A stretch of DNA of 64,000 bases from assembly GCF_009363895.1 (NCBI RefSeq), contig NZ_CP045434.1, positions 1,860,001 to 1,924,000 of the forward strand, written 5' to 3'. The translations under genes were made by a program, and so were the position numbers. A model generated the notes under the pieces. It did no database searches. It was not told the origin of the DNA and saw only the letters and a list, made by a program, of their open reading frames with translations. Source of the DNA: Sphingomonas ginsengisoli An et al. 2013 (GTDB taxonomy: Bacteria > Pseudomonadota > Alphaproteobacteria > Sphingomonadales > Sphingomonadaceae). Numbering within the stretch: the first letter of the stretch is position 1; the number at the start of each line of letters is the position of its first letter. This document shows, in pieces, positions 35,151-43,506 of the stretch.

Positions 35151-35531
35151 TTACTTCATTTTGGCTTCAAGCTCCCGGAGCGAGCGCTGATTCTCGTCGG
35201 CCGTTTTCCGAGCTTCACGAAGTACCTGCTGGTTCTTCGAGTGGCGCATGATGATACGCGACATGTCGATGGCACCCTGGTGATGCGCCGCCATGCTCTT
35301 CATCCAGGCACGACCAGGATCGGGGTCCATCATGCCTTGCATCATGTTCTTGTTCATTCGGTCCATGGAAGCCATCATCTCGTGCTGTGCCGGTCCCATG
35401 TTCTGCATGCCTGACATGTGCGTGCCTTGCATGTGGGACATACTGTGGTTGGACTGGCCCTGAGCCATAGTTGGAGTCAGCGCGCCAAAAGAAAGCGCCA
35501 AGGCCGCCTGAAGAGTCTTATTAAGCACCAT
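35151..35531 (-). CDS. DUF305 periplasmic protein
   Basis: A 126-residue protein. The ATG at 35,531, preceded by GGAGACTT, gives a signal peptide ending near PTMAQG; an upstream longer frame is spurious. The mature part begins with a Met/His-rich stretch (NHSMSHMQGTHMSGMQNM). The DUF305 region has AWMKSMAAHHQGAIDMSRI. Such ferritin-like helical proteins occur in copper clusters and may bind Cu in the periplasm. Confidence 0.85.
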   Translation of the reverse strand: MVLNKTLQAALALSFGALTPTMAQGQSNHSMSHMQGTHMSGMQNMGPAQHEMMASMDRMNKNMMQGMMDPDPGRAWMKSMAAHHQGAIDMSRIIMRHSKNQQVLREARKTADENQRSLRELEAKMK

Positions 35532-35952
35532 AAGTCTCCTGTGAAACGAGACATTAACGATATGGCGAGCCGAATGTTCACGAGGATCGAGGATATGGTG
35601 GGCATCTGCGAACATCTCCGCGGGCAGCTTTGCTCGTACTCTCTTACTCCGGCTAGCCAGCTTCCTCGTATTGCGGGGCTGTCCCAAGACGGACACCCGC
35701 TTCGGTCATCGCACGATCGTCTACTTTGAGGCTGGATAAGAGCTACGGGGCCTTCGGCGCATCAGAGGTGTTCGCACCGCAACAAAGGAACAGAGTGGTA
35801 TGGTCTCTTCCGCCTGCATCCTTCCGGTGGGATCAGCTCCGCAAGGCGTGCGCTGATCGCGCGCTCAGTGGGTGCAGCCCTGGGGAGGTTGCTAGTAGGT
35901 GGAGGCGGGCGAAAGCGACAACGCAGAACCGCATCCAAAGGCCTCTGCGCCG
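35532..35952. other. Intergenic region, no recognised feature
   Basis: No credible gene, RNA or repeat is visible. It separates the DUF305 gene from the DsbA-like gene upstream of it on the same strand. It may be remnant DNA, but I found no alignable protein fragment. Confidence 0.4.
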
Positions 35953-36600
35953 TCAGGTAGCCGCGCGCGCTTGCGCGAATAATCGAATGAACTCACCTTT
36001 GTCGATGGCGCCGGCAACTAAGACTTGCCCGGCCAAATAGCCGGGAGTCCCGGGAAGTCCGAGCGAAAAGGCTTGTTGGGCGTTGGTCCGCAATTGCAGG
36101 TCGATTCCATCTTTCTGCGCCTTTAGGTGGACTAGCGCCCGCGACCAGTTGCCGCCCGCTCGAGTGACAATCTCGCGTAGCAGATCGTCGTTGATCGCTC
36201 TTCCGTCCGTCATCAGCATTCGGTGGACTGCCGGATAGATACCCTGCTCGGCGGTCGCGAGTGCAACCCTGGCTGCGCGCTCTGACGGGGGACCGAATAT
36301 GGGCCAATCCTTATAGACAAGGCGGACATCTCTGTCGACGCCAACTGCCGCGTCCATCGCGAGGAACGCACGCCTACATGCCGGGCACCGGTAATCCGTA
36401 AAGACCGCGAGGTAGAGTGATGCTCCCGGTGGTCCGCTCGAAGGCGATGTCTTTGCGTCGAGAATAGCCGACTGAAGGTCCGACTGACCAATGCTCTTCC
36501 CGACCGGGGTTGCCCTCCTGAGGAGCGAGGCAAGACCCAAGCCTCCTAGAGCCATTGCACCGAGCTCAAACATTTCCCGCCGGTCTATTTGTTTGGGCAT
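35953..36600 (-). CDS. DsbA-family thiol oxidoreductase
   Basis: A 215-residue protein from the ATG at 36,600. An N-terminal anchor or signal (LGAMALGGLGLASLL) after DRREM resembles a Tat-type leader. The thioredoxin core has FTDYRCPACRRAF with a CPAC redox pair. A helical insertion follows, then the cis-Pro loop GTPGYLAG. It probably oxidises or isomerises disulfides in exported Cys-rich copper proteins. It stands in the copper cluster, 117 nt downstream of the DUF305 membrane gene, with a hairpin between. Confidence 0.85.
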   Translation of the reverse strand: MPKQIDRREMFELGAMALGGLGLASLLRRATPVGKSIGQSDLQSAILDAKTSPSSGPPGASLYLAVFTDYRCPACRRAFLAMDAAVGVDRDVRLVYKDWPIFGPPSERAARVALATAEQGIYPAVHRMLMTDGRAINDDLLREIVTRAGGNWSRALVHLKAQKDGIDLQLRTNAQQAFSLGLPGTPGYLAGQVLVAGAIDKGEFIRLFAQARAAT

Positions 36601-36621
36601 GATGCCCTTAGCCAGAGAACA

Positions 36622-36660
36622 TGCAGCGGCGGTGTGCACCGCATCGATTCACCGCCGCTG
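36622..36660 (-). terminator. Strong hairpin between DUF305 membrane gene and DsbA-like gene
   Basis: GCAGCGGCGGTG (36,622-36,633) and CACCGCCGCTGC (36,649-36,660) form a perfect 12-bp stem with a 15-nt loop. There is no T tract, so it may be a processing, attenuation or mRNA-stability element instead of a true Rho-independent terminator. Confidence 0.5.
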
Positions 36661-36717
36661 CTTCTGCTTCAAAAGCCATCAGGATGCTTACGGCTCATTA
36701 GGCGTAACCCCGCAAGT

Positions 36718-37308
36718 TCACTTGATAGGCGCGAGCGGATCAACGCCGACTTCCTTGTCTGTCTCTGGTGGGGGCGGTGCGGTCCCTTTGTCGCGGAACG
36801 AGGGCAGATCCGGTGCACCGTCCGGGGTCGGATGGGCCTCCAGCTTTGCAATCAAGCGCCGCATGTCCGTGATTTCGCGTACTTGTGCGTCGATGATTCC
36901 GTCGGCCAACTTGCGAACCTCGGGATCTTTGATGTGCGCGCGCTCACTGGTCATGATCGCGATGGAGTGGTGTGGAATCATCGCCCTCATGTAAGCCACA
37001 TCTCCAACCGTTTCTTGACTGCGGACAAGCCAGAGCGCGAGGGCGAACACGACGACACTGCCAGCGATGATAACGGCGTTTACGGTCTTGTTCTTGTACA
37101 TCGACCACATGAAGGCGAGCATGATGAGGGCCATGGCTGCCCCCATGACGAACGCCATCCAGAAGCGGGTTTGACTGAACTCGACATGGCCGATGACGTA
37201 GGTGTTCAAGTACATAAGCCCGAACATCACGGCCGTTGAGGTCGCCACCATCGCGGCGAACCGACCGTAGCCCATGCCCATATTCATCTGGCCTTTGTGA
37301 TCATCCAT
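36718..37308 (-). CDS. Membrane-bound DUF305 protein
   Basis: A 196-residue protein. Three to four N-terminal membrane helices (FAAMVATSTAVMFGLMYL, FWMAFVMGAAMALIMLAFMW, AVIIAGSVVVFALALWL) precede a DUF305 region with YMRAMIPHHSIAIMTSERA. The His pair and Met residues are the likely metal ligands. The end is Pro-rich. It belongs to the Cu cluster on the minus strand and probably handles copper at the inner membrane. Confidence 0.8.
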   Translation of the reverse strand: MDDHKGQMNMGMGYGRFAAMVATSTAVMFGLMYLNTYVIGHVEFSQTRFWMAFVMGAAMALIMLAFMWSMYKNKTVNAVIIAGSVVVFALALWLVRSQETVGDVAYMRAMIPHHSIAIMTSERAHIKDPEVRKLADGIIDAQVREITDMRRLIAKLEAHPTPDGAPDLPSFRDKGTAPPPPETDKEVGVDPLAPIK

Positions 37309-37483
37309 TACGTGTCACCTTTCGCGAAGTGGTTGCCCCCCGGCGTTCCGGCGCGGGCGCCTCGGCCCACAGATATTAAGCAGCACTGCATCACCCGGCC
37401 AAAGCGCAAGAAGACCGTTCACCAGGGCGAGCAGCCGTGGAGTAATACGTCTTCGACGTCACTTCTCAGTTCGAGGGGCAGCA

Positions 37484-38068
37484 TTATTTCATCCCCTGCA
37501 TATCTTTCATCATCGCATCGTGGTCCTTGGGTGCGCTCTTAACGATCTGCTGATACTGCTGCGGAGACATTGTTGGTAGCTTGCGAACGAACGCGACCAT
37601 GTCCCAGATGAGTTGATCATCATGGGTCTTCCCCCATGCTGGCATTGCACTCAATTTCACGCCGTGCTTAATCGTCCAGAATTGCTCGGCTGCCGTTTGG
37701 TCCTGGCCAAGCGCCAGCTCGGGAGCTTGCGGATAGAGACCCTGGCTCATCTCGGTCTTCTCAAGACCCGGCCCAAGGTGACAGCCGGTGCACATCTCGG
37801 TGTACAGGCCAGCACCGGTCGCAATCCGCGCCGGGCTGTTCAAATCGGCTGGCACAACGATGTTCCGGGCGTGATGCTTGATCGCGCGGTCGCGCAGCTG
37901 TTCAAGCGCCATGTAGACTGGCCGATAGTGCGGAGCATCAGCACCGATATTGTACAGCCCAGTGAAGATAAACGCCCCTGCAAATGCCGCGATCGCCAAC
38001 GCGAGGATTAGAACAAAGGTGACGCTCGGAAAGTGACGGCGCAAATCGGGAATTCGACCTTTGTCCAC
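37484..38068 (-). CDS. Membrane-anchored c-type cytochrome
   Basis: A 194-residue protein started by GTG at 38,068 with GGGAGAAC upstream. One N-terminal anchor helix (VTFVLILALAIAAFAGAFIF) is followed by a mono-haem cytochrome c domain with CTGCH near residue 117. The likely axial Met is in LSAMPAWGK. The last residues are Met/Asp-rich (DHDAMMKDMQGMK). Cytochromes of this kind occur downstream of copAB in sphingomonads and could accept electrons during Cu(I) oxidation. That link is inferred. Confidence 0.85.
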   Translation of the reverse strand: MDKGRIPDLRRHFPSVTFVLILALAIAAFAGAFIFTGLYNIGADAPHYRPVYMALEQLRDRAIKHHARNIVVPADLNSPARIATGAGLYTEMCTGCHLGPGLEKTEMSQGLYPQAPELALGQDQTAAEQFWTIKHGVKLSAMPAWGKTHDDQLIWDMVAFVRKLPTMSPQQYQQIVKSAPKDHDAMMKDMQGMK

Positions 38069-38133
38069 AATTGTTCTCCCGTTCTGGCTTCAGTTCTCAG
38101 GTCGTTTGCATGGTCAGACCGTTGGTCTCGCGG

Positions 38134-38649
38134 TCAGGACGCGGCCGGCTTCCGAGCTGAGCTGTGCATCATGATAATCCGCCATCGCCCGTGCATCTTC
38201 CGCAAAGCGCTCGTGGCTACGCCCAGCCGCTCCGCTACGTCACCCTTTTTGGTTTCGATCCGGTACTTGTAGGTCTCAACTACAAGCGCGACCGGACCCT
38301 CAAAGCGCACCGCGATCTTGTAATCGCTGAACTTAAAAGACTTAAACTCTGCCAGCTCGGGCGTGAGATGGTGAGCAAGGTAGGTGGCGTAATTTCCCTC
38401 CGCTCCGCCACTTTCAAAGATTACCGAGTCGTCAGCGAAAAGCTTATCTGTTCCGTGAGGGTCGAGGCGTTCGACGGCACTATCATAACTCGCCAGGACC
38501 GAGCGAATGGCGGCCTCGTCGCGGGCGCCGGGCGGGAGCGGTGCAGCGATGGCACTACTTCCGGCCATCACGAGCAACGCAGCCAGCCAAAGCGATTTAG
38601 GGGCGCCGCCTCCCACTCCGCACTTCGATTTGGATGAGCTTAGAACCAT
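38134..38649 (-). CDS. NTF2-like (SnoaL/DUF4440-type) exported protein
   Basis: A 171-residue protein. A signal-like helix (SLWLAALLVMAGSSAIAA) precedes a cone-like NTF2 fold: AAIRSVLASYDSAVERLD, then LFADDSVIFESGG and WRIIMMHSS at the end. Its ATG lies inside the copB stop region (10-nt overlap), so it is translated with copB. The function in copper resistance is unknown; related small NTF2-like proteins bind diverse ligands. Confidence 0.75.
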   Translation of the reverse strand: MVLSSSKSKCGVGGGAPKSLWLAALLVMAGSSAIAAPLPPGARDEAAIRSVLASYDSAVERLDPHGTDKLFADDSVIFESGGAEGNYATYLAHHLTPELAEFKSFKFSDYKIAVRFEGPVALVVETYKYRIETKKGDVAERLGVATSALRKMHGRWRIIMMHSSARKPAAS

Positions 38650-39962
38650 GTGCGGATCCCCGTGACGACGCTCCAGCCCCCACGACGCTCACCAGCCTCG
38701 CGGAGGTATCGCCCGGTGGCGCCAAACGACCGCTTATACTGCACACCGACATACGGCGCGAATTCTCGGCGAATATCATAGCGCAGGCGCAATCCCGCTT
38801 CCGCGTCCGACAATCCCGAACCTATGCCAATCGAGCGGCTACTTTGGGCTGCGGCATTCACTTCGACCCGAGGCTGAAGGATTAGCCGTTGGGTAATCCG
38901 CTGGTCGTAGCTTCCCTCGACCCGGCCCATCAGTTCGCCCTTGTTCGACAGAAACAACGCAGCCTCGATATCGAAGAAGCTGGGCGCCAGTCCCTCGATT
39001 CCGATCGTTGCATAAGTACGGGACGGGTTGGGCTTGAAGTCATACCTCACCCCGCCCTGCAGATTGAAATATGGCCCAATGGCACGGCTGTAGAGAGCCT
39101 GAACTTCAGCGCGGTCGACGCCGCGCCGGAACTCACCATCGCCTTCGCTTTTGATCCATATGCGGTTGATGTCGCCACCGTACCAAGCCTGGCCGACCCA
39201 CTCATAGCCGTCGCGGCCGCGATTGAACTGATACTCCGCCAGGTTGACGATCACCTGCGACATGTTCTGACCACCGTGGAACGTCTGAAGGTGATGGCGC
39301 CCCATCGCCATCGCCTCCGTTCCATAAACCTGGTCCGCCGCATGGGTCGTCGGCACTGGCGGCGGCGGCGCAGTGCCGGCCGGAAGGTTCGTTCCACTTG
39401 CATCGCCATCGGACGGCATCGGCATGTTGCTCATTGCCTGTCCGGGCGCCGACATTCCCGGCATGTTCGCCATGTCCTGGCCAGAAGGGGTACCCATCCC
39501 CGGCATGTTCTGCATGTTGTTGCCAGCGGGTGCCCCCATCCCGGGCATATCTTTCATGTCATGACCGGAAGGTGCCGCCATGCCGGGCATGCCCTTCATG
39601 TCATGGCCAGCGGGCGCCGCCATCCCAGGCATGTCCTTCATGTCATGGCCTGGGGGCATGGTCATGCCCGGCATGGATGACATGTCGTGACCGGCAGGCC
39701 TTCGCATCCCAGGCATTGACGACATCGCGCCGCCCTTACGCTTGGCAGCTGGCGCTCGGGCAGGTTGCTTGGGCCGTTTCTTGCTCGCCCGAGCAGGAGA
39801 CTGTTTACTCGTGCTTTTCTTGGTCGCCAGCTTCTTTGTGCCGGGCATCTTCATTCCTGGCATGTTCATGCCTGGCATATTCATGTTCATTTGCGCGGAG
39901 GCAGCTGAAGCCGACGTAACGACCGCCGTCGCCATCAGCAGCGCAAGCTTACGATGCTGCAT
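38640..39962 (-). CDS. copB: CopB outer membrane copper resistance protein
   Basis: A 440-residue protein with a signal peptide (LMATAVVTSASAASAQ). A long Met-rich region of about residues 25-170 has many MPGM units. The C-terminal about 240 residues form the CopB/PcoB beta-barrel (FHGGQNMSQVIVNLAEYQF, SRAIGPYFNLQGGVRYD, ending TGIRTWF). It overlaps copA by 14 nt and belongs to the same operon. It probably binds copper at the outer membrane and sequesters it with CopA. Confidence 0.92.
   Translation of the reverse strand: MQHRKLALLMATAVVTSASAASAQMNMNMPGMNMPGMKMPGTKKLATKKSTSKQSPARASKKRPKQPARAPAAKRKGGAMSSMPGMRRPAGHDMSSMPGMTMPPGHDMKDMPGMAAPAGHDMKGMPGMAAPSGHDMKDMPGMGAPAGNNMQNMPGMGTPSGQDMANMPGMSAPGQAMSNMPMPSDGDASGTNLPAGTAPPPPVPTTHAADQVYGTEAMAMGRHHLQTFHGGQNMSQVIVNLAEYQFNRGRDGYEWVGQAWYGGDINRIWIKSEGDGEFRRGVDRAEVQALYSRAIGPYFNLQGGVRYDFKPNPSRTYATIGIEGLAPSFFDIEAALFLSNKGELMGRVEGSYDQRITQRLILQPRVEVNAAAQSSRSIGIGSGLSDAEAGLRLRYDIRREFAPYVGVQYKRSFGATGRYLREAGERRGGWSVVTGIRTWF
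39420..39900 (-). repeat. Met-rich tandem repeats in CopB
   Basis: The coding DNA carries about ten imperfect copies of a unit encoding MPGM-x(2)-P-x-G-x-DM. They are most regular at 39,460-39,700. Repeat units differ by a few bases, so copy number may vary between strains. They form the likely Cu(I)-binding arm of CopB. Confidence 0.75.
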
Positions 39963-42036
39963 TGTCGTTCCCCTCCGACGGACGGACCGTCACAACTCGC
40001 ATCATTCCCGCGGTCATGTGGAACAGGTTATGGCAGTGAAACGCCCAGTCGCCGGGCGCATCCGCGGTAAGATCGAAACTCATCTTTCCTCCAGGAGGCA
40101 CGTTCACCGTGTGCTTGCGCGGCGCGTTCGATCCATGCCCCGTCACGAGCTCAAAGAAGTGACCGTGGAGGTGGATCGGGTGCGGCATCATCGTGTCATT
40201 GATCAACGTCACGCGCACTCGCTCGCCGAGCCGGAACGGGATCGGTTCGGCTGGGTCGCTTAGCTTCACGCCATCGAACGACCACATGTAACGTTCCATG
40301 TTTCCGGTCAGATGGATGTCGAGCGACCGCGAGGGTGCGCGAACATCCTTGTTGCGGTCGAGCGACACGAGGTCACGATAGACGAGCACGCGATGATCTA
40401 GCCCCTCAAGACCCTGAGGCGCTTCGCCGCTCCGATCCATCGGCATCGGTGAAATCGTCTGCACGCCTGGTCCCATCTTAACCTGGGGAGCATTGCGGCC
40501 ATCGCGCATGTTCATGCTCATTGCACCGCTCTGCGACCCAGAAGACGCGGCGGCGCCATGATCCATCCCCGCCATCGAAGAAGAGCTGCCAGCGGCAGCT
40601 CCGCTGGCAGCTGCAGGACCCATGCCGGACATTCCCGCCATCGACCCACCGGACATCCCGGACATCGATCCACCGGCCATCCCAGGCATGGACGCCATTC
40701 CAGGCGTTGCTGCAGCGGAAGACGCTCCCATCCCGGCCATTCCTGCCACAGCGGCGGAGGCCGCACTGGCTGCCATCGAACCATGGTCGGTCGGCTCGCG
40801 CCATCCGGTTAGCTTGGCTAAGTTGCGTGAGGCGTTCTGCTCTGCCGACGGATCGATACCTCTCAGCATGGCTGGGTTCTTACCGCTCATGTCCATGCCC
40901 GACATGCCCTGCATGTCACTCATGTCCATGCCCATGTCCTTCATTGTCGTAAGCGGACGTGGGCGTAGCGGAGGAACAGGCGCAATCATTCCTGCCCGCG
41001 GCGCCAAGGTCGCGCGACCCTGTCCAGAGCGGTCAATGGACTCGCTGACGAAGCTGTAGGCGCGATCACCCGGCGTCACGATGACATCGAAAGTCTCGGC
41101 CACGCCGATCTGGAATTCATCGACGGTTACCGGGCGGACATTCTGCCCGTCCGCCTGAACCACCGTCATCGGCAAGTCGGGGATTCGGACGTTGAAGTTG
41201 GTTTGCGCAGCGGCATTGATGATCCGAAGCCGGACGCGTTGACCAGGCGTGAAGAGACCGGTCCAGTTGTCATAGGGACCATAGCCATTGACGGTGAAGG
41301 TATAGGTCGAGCCGGTGACGTCGGCGATGTCGGCGGGATCCATGCGCATCTTTGCCCATTGCCGGCGCTCGCTAAGCGGCATGTCCCTGCCAGCCAGGAG
41401 GCCGGAAAGTGTAAGGCGCTGCATGTTGAAATAGCCGCCGCCCATTTGCTTCAACTTCCGGAAAATGGTTGCTCCGCCCATTGGACTGTGGTCGGCGAGT
41501 ACGATGACGTGCTCACGATCGTAAGCAATGGGGTCTGGCCCAGCTGGATCGATGACGATCGGCCCGTACAGTCCGTCCTGTTCCTGATACGACGAGTGAC
41601 TGTGGTACCAGTAGGTTCCAGACTGCATGACCGGGAAGGCATAGTCGAAGGTTGTCCCAGGGCGGATGCCGGGGAAGCTCACGCCTGGCACGCCGTCCAT
41701 AGGAAAGGGGACGAGAAGGCCATGCCAGTGGATGGAGCTGTCCTCCGGCAATGAGTTTGTGACTTTCAGGCGAACCTGTTGGCCTTCTTTGAGCCGGATG
41801 AGCGGTCCCGGAACGGTCCCGTTGATCCCGATCGCCTTGCTCAACCTGCCGTCGACACGCACCGCGACGTTGCCAATCGAGAGAGCAATGTCTGTTCCAC
41901 TGACGGTCGGCAGAGGCCTAACCAGGCCGGGCGAAAGCGGCTTGGCCCAGCTCGGCATTGATGATGCAAGGACCATGGTGCCACCAGCAGCAGCGGCTCC
42001 GCGCATAAGCTGGCGGCGGTCAAGAAGGCGCGACAT
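39949..42036 (-). CDS. copA: CopA-type periplasmic multicopper oxidase
   Basis: A 695-residue protein. The ATG at 42,036 (GGGAG upstream) gives a Tat signal with DRRQLMRGAAAAGG. Copper motifs are complete: IHWHG, HSHSSYQEQDG, HPIHLHGHFFEL and HCHNLFHMTAGMM. A Met-rich insertion (about residues 360-520, MGMDMSDMQGMSGMDMSG and Ser/Gly/Met runs) precedes the last cupredoxin domain. It oxidises Cu(I) to less toxic Cu(II) in the periplasm. The promoter at 42,077-42,105 fits the ECF consensus and overlaps the end of the sigma gene. Confidence 0.94.
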   Translation of the reverse strand: MSRLLDRRQLMRGAAAAGGTMVLASSMPSWAKPLSPGLVRPLPTVSGTDIALSIGNVAVRVDGRLSKAIGINGTVPGPLIRLKEGQQVRLKVTNSLPEDSSIHWHGLLVPFPMDGVPGVSFPGIRPGTTFDYAFPVMQSGTYWYHSHSSYQEQDGLYGPIVIDPAGPDPIAYDREHVIVLADHSPMGGATIFRKLKQMGGGYFNMQRLTLSGLLAGRDMPLSERRQWAKMRMDPADIADVTGSTYTFTVNGYGPYDNWTGLFTPGQRVRLRIINAAAQTNFNVRIPDLPMTVVQADGQNVRPVTVDEFQIGVAETFDVIVTPGDRAYSFVSESIDRSGQGRATLAPRAGMIAPVPPLRPRPLTTMKDMGMDMSDMQGMSGMDMSGKNPAMLRGIDPSAEQNASRNLAKLTGWREPTDHGSMAASAASAAVAGMAGMGASSAAATPGMASMPGMAGGSMSGMSGGSMAGMSGMGPAAASGAAAGSSSSMAGMDHGAAASSGSQSGAMSMNMRDGRNAPQVKMGPGVQTISPMPMDRSGEAPQGLEGLDHRVLVYRDLVSLDRNKDVRAPSRSLDIHLTGNMERYMWSFDGVKLSDPAEPIPFRLGERVRVTLINDTMMPHPIHLHGHFFELVTGHGSNAPRKHTVNVPPGGKMSFDLTADAPGDWAFHCHNLFHMTAGMMRVVTVRPSEGNDNAAS

Positions 42037-42076
42037 GAAGAGCTCCCGTGAGGCCAAACGCGGCCTGCTTAATCCT

Positions 42077-42105
42077 GTTACGCAGCGCCACGTAGAAACC
42101 CTTAG
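42077..42105 (-). promoter_or_regulatory. ECF-type promoter of copAB
   Basis: On the minus strand CTAAGGG, a 15-nt spacer, then GCGTAAC. It is the weakest match of six shared promoters in the island and lies about 40 bp before the copA start, overlapping the last codon of the sigma gene. Confidence 0.65.
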
Positions 42106-42671
42106 GTTCGCCCCAATTTCTCGAACAAACGAGCGCGAGCACGATAGAGTCGGGTCTCGACGGCCTTCTGACTAATGCCAAGGACTTCGGCTGTTTCAGC
42201 CTGGCTCATCCCTTCGATCGTTCGAAGAACGAGGGGCTCCTTCAAATTGGTTGGGAGGGATGAGATGGCGCGCCTCACCCGATCTAATTCCTGGCGATCG
42301 GCAACAGCGTCGTCGAGCGCGACTTGGCCATCGGCTACGGATTCGGCTTCGCTGCCCATCGGAAGGGCGAAAGAAAGCATGCGGCGGACGGCGCGGCGTC
42401 GCGCCCAGTCGCGACACTTATTGATGGCGATGGCGGACAACCACGCCTTCATCGAACGAGCGCCATCGAACCGCGAAAGCGCCTGGTGAGCAGAAACGAA
42501 TGTCTCCTGCACAAGATCGAGGGCTTCATCGGGATCCCCAACCCATGCCCGCGCAAGACGAAAAACCGGCTGGCGATAGCGGCGCATGATCTCAGCAAAT
42601 GCAGCTTGCCGACCTGCGATACTAAGGTCGGCTAGCTCGCTATCGCCAAGCGACGTGTAGTCGAGGCTCAC
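42102..42671 (-). CDS. ECF sigma factor (CnrH-like)
   Basis: A 189-residue sigma-70 family protein. Region 2 has FRLARAWVGDPDEALDLVQE. Region 4 has LPTNLKEPLVLRTIEGMSQ followed by EVLGISQKAVETRLYRARA. Only regions 2 and 4 are present, as in ECF factors. Its first codons overlap the CnrX-like gene by 4 nt. The Y-X-H order and sequence features match cnrYXH, where metal sensing at the periplasmic X frees H from Y. Candidate target promoters are described at 42,077, 43,406, 43,444, 45,260, 46,228 and 47,656. Confidence 0.88.
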   Translation of the reverse strand: MSLDYTSLGDSELADLSIAGRQAAFAEIMRRYRQPVFRLARAWVGDPDEALDLVQETFVSAHQALSRFDGARSMKAWLSAIAINKCRDWARRRAVRRMLSFALPMGSEAESVADGQVALDDAVADRQELDRVRRAISSLPTNLKEPLVLRTIEGMSQAETAEVLGISQKAVETRLYRARARLFEKLGRT

Positions 42672-43108
42672 TGCTGATTGTCGGTGAGTGCCTTCACCAC
42701 CGCCTGGTCGTAGGCGGCGGTCTGATTGGGGCGCAAGATTTGCCGCATGGCAAAGATGTGTGCGAGCGTCCCCTTCTGGAGTTCACCCATCACGGCATGA
42801 CTGCGATCAACAGCGGCAATCACTCGTGGACCGTTGCCATGTTCCTGCTCGATTGCATCCGCCAGCCGCGCGTTATCGGCCCTCAACTCCAACTCGAGCG
42901 CCTTTCGCTGCACTGCGAAGCGTTGCTCAAGAAGCTGGAGCTGCGCCTGCTGGTTCTGGTCAAGCGCGAGCCTGTGATGCAGCACTTCGTGGAGCTCGGC
43001 GCCCGGCTGCGTTGGCTTGGGAAGGATCGCCCTTCCAGCAAAGACACCGCCTACCGCCGCGAGGAAGCAGGCTAGGACGGGCATGAGAAGACGGAAGCGT
43101 CGGCTCAC
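42668..43108 (-). CDS. Periplasmic metal sensor (CnrX-like)
   Basis: A 146-residue protein with one N-terminal helix (LLMPVLACFLAAVGGVFAG) and a helical periplasmic domain of the heavy-metal sensor type. Possible ligands match CnrX: HEVLH (an HxxxH pair near residue 40), LLEQRF (Glu near 61) and AHIFAM (His and Met four apart, near 118-122). It is coupled by 4-nt overlaps at both ends. It would sense metal and release the anti-sigma protein. Confidence 0.8.
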   Translation of the reverse strand: MSRRFRLLMPVLACFLAAVGGVFAGRAILPKPTQPGAELHEVLHHRLALDQNQQAQLQLLEQRFAVQRKALELELRADNARLADAIEQEHGNGPRVIAAVDRSHAVMGELQKGTLAHIFAMRQILRPNQTAAYDQAVVKALTDNQQ

Positions 43109-43386
43109 GGCTCACCGATCAACAGTGTTGAAGGCGCCAATGGCTGGGCGGGTCCCAACGGTGCGAGGGACGCTGCCGCAGTTGAAGGCAGCGGTACCCC
43201 TGCACCCATCACTCCGATCAGGGCCGCCACGACAAATACGGCTGGTCCGATCCGAAGGCCGACGCGTGCCGCCGATCCCGCTGCAATGCGCGCGAGCACA
43301 TTCGCTTCTATTGCGTCTAAACCCAAAGGTATCGGCACCTGCCCAAGTCTCTCCAGCGTCCGATCGAGGTCGTCCAATCTTCTCAC
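43105..43386 (-). CDS. Membrane anti-sigma factor (CnrY-like)
   Basis: A 93-residue protein with one central membrane helix (IGPAVFVVAALIGVMGAG). The short cytoplasmic N-terminus (RRLDDLDRTLERLGQVPIP) would hold the sigma factor and the periplasmic tail would contact the sensor. I prefer the GTG at 43,386 with AGGG upstream; a longer ATG frame (43,437) would extend across the -10 box of its own promoter. The assignment rests on position and topology, since such proteins are short and divergent. Confidence 0.7.
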   Translation of the reverse strand: MRRLDDLDRTLERLGQVPIPLGLDAIEANVLARIAAGSAARVGLRIGPAVFVVAALIGVMGAGVPLPSTAAASLAPLGPAQPLAPSTLLIGEP

Positions 43387-43405
43387 TCCACCCTCACTAG
43401 CATAG

Positions 43406-43434
43406 ATTACGCACGATGGGCCGCCAGCCCTCAC
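43406..43434 (-). promoter_or_regulatory. ECF-type promoter of the anti-sigma/sensor/sigma operon
   Basis: On the minus strand GTGAGGG (43,434-43,428), 15 nt, GCGTAAT (43,412-43,406), about 20 bp before the GTG at 43,386. It is the autoregulated promoter of the sigma operon. Together with the copC promoter it forms a divergent pair whose -35 boxes make a perfect 7-bp dyad. Confidence 0.75.
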
Positions 43435-43443
43435 CAAGTTCGT

Positions 43444-43472
43444 GTGAGGGATTGGCCATCGGCTTGCGTAAT
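43444..43472 (+). promoter_or_regulatory. ECF-type promoter of copCD
   Basis: GTGAGGG (43,444-43,450), a 15-nt spacer, GCGTAAT (43,466-43,472), 34 bp before the copC ATG. The two boxes are identical to those of the divergent anti-sigma promoter. Confidence 0.75.
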
Positions 43473-43506
43473 GACGGGCAGGGACCCTCTTACGGAAGAA
43501 CCAAAC

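Noticed and set aside
37309..37483. A seventh ECF-type promoter before the DUF305 membrane gene
   Set aside because: CGTAAT occurs next to the start codon, but no AGGG box lies 15 nt upstream and the position would be downstream of any sensible transcription start.
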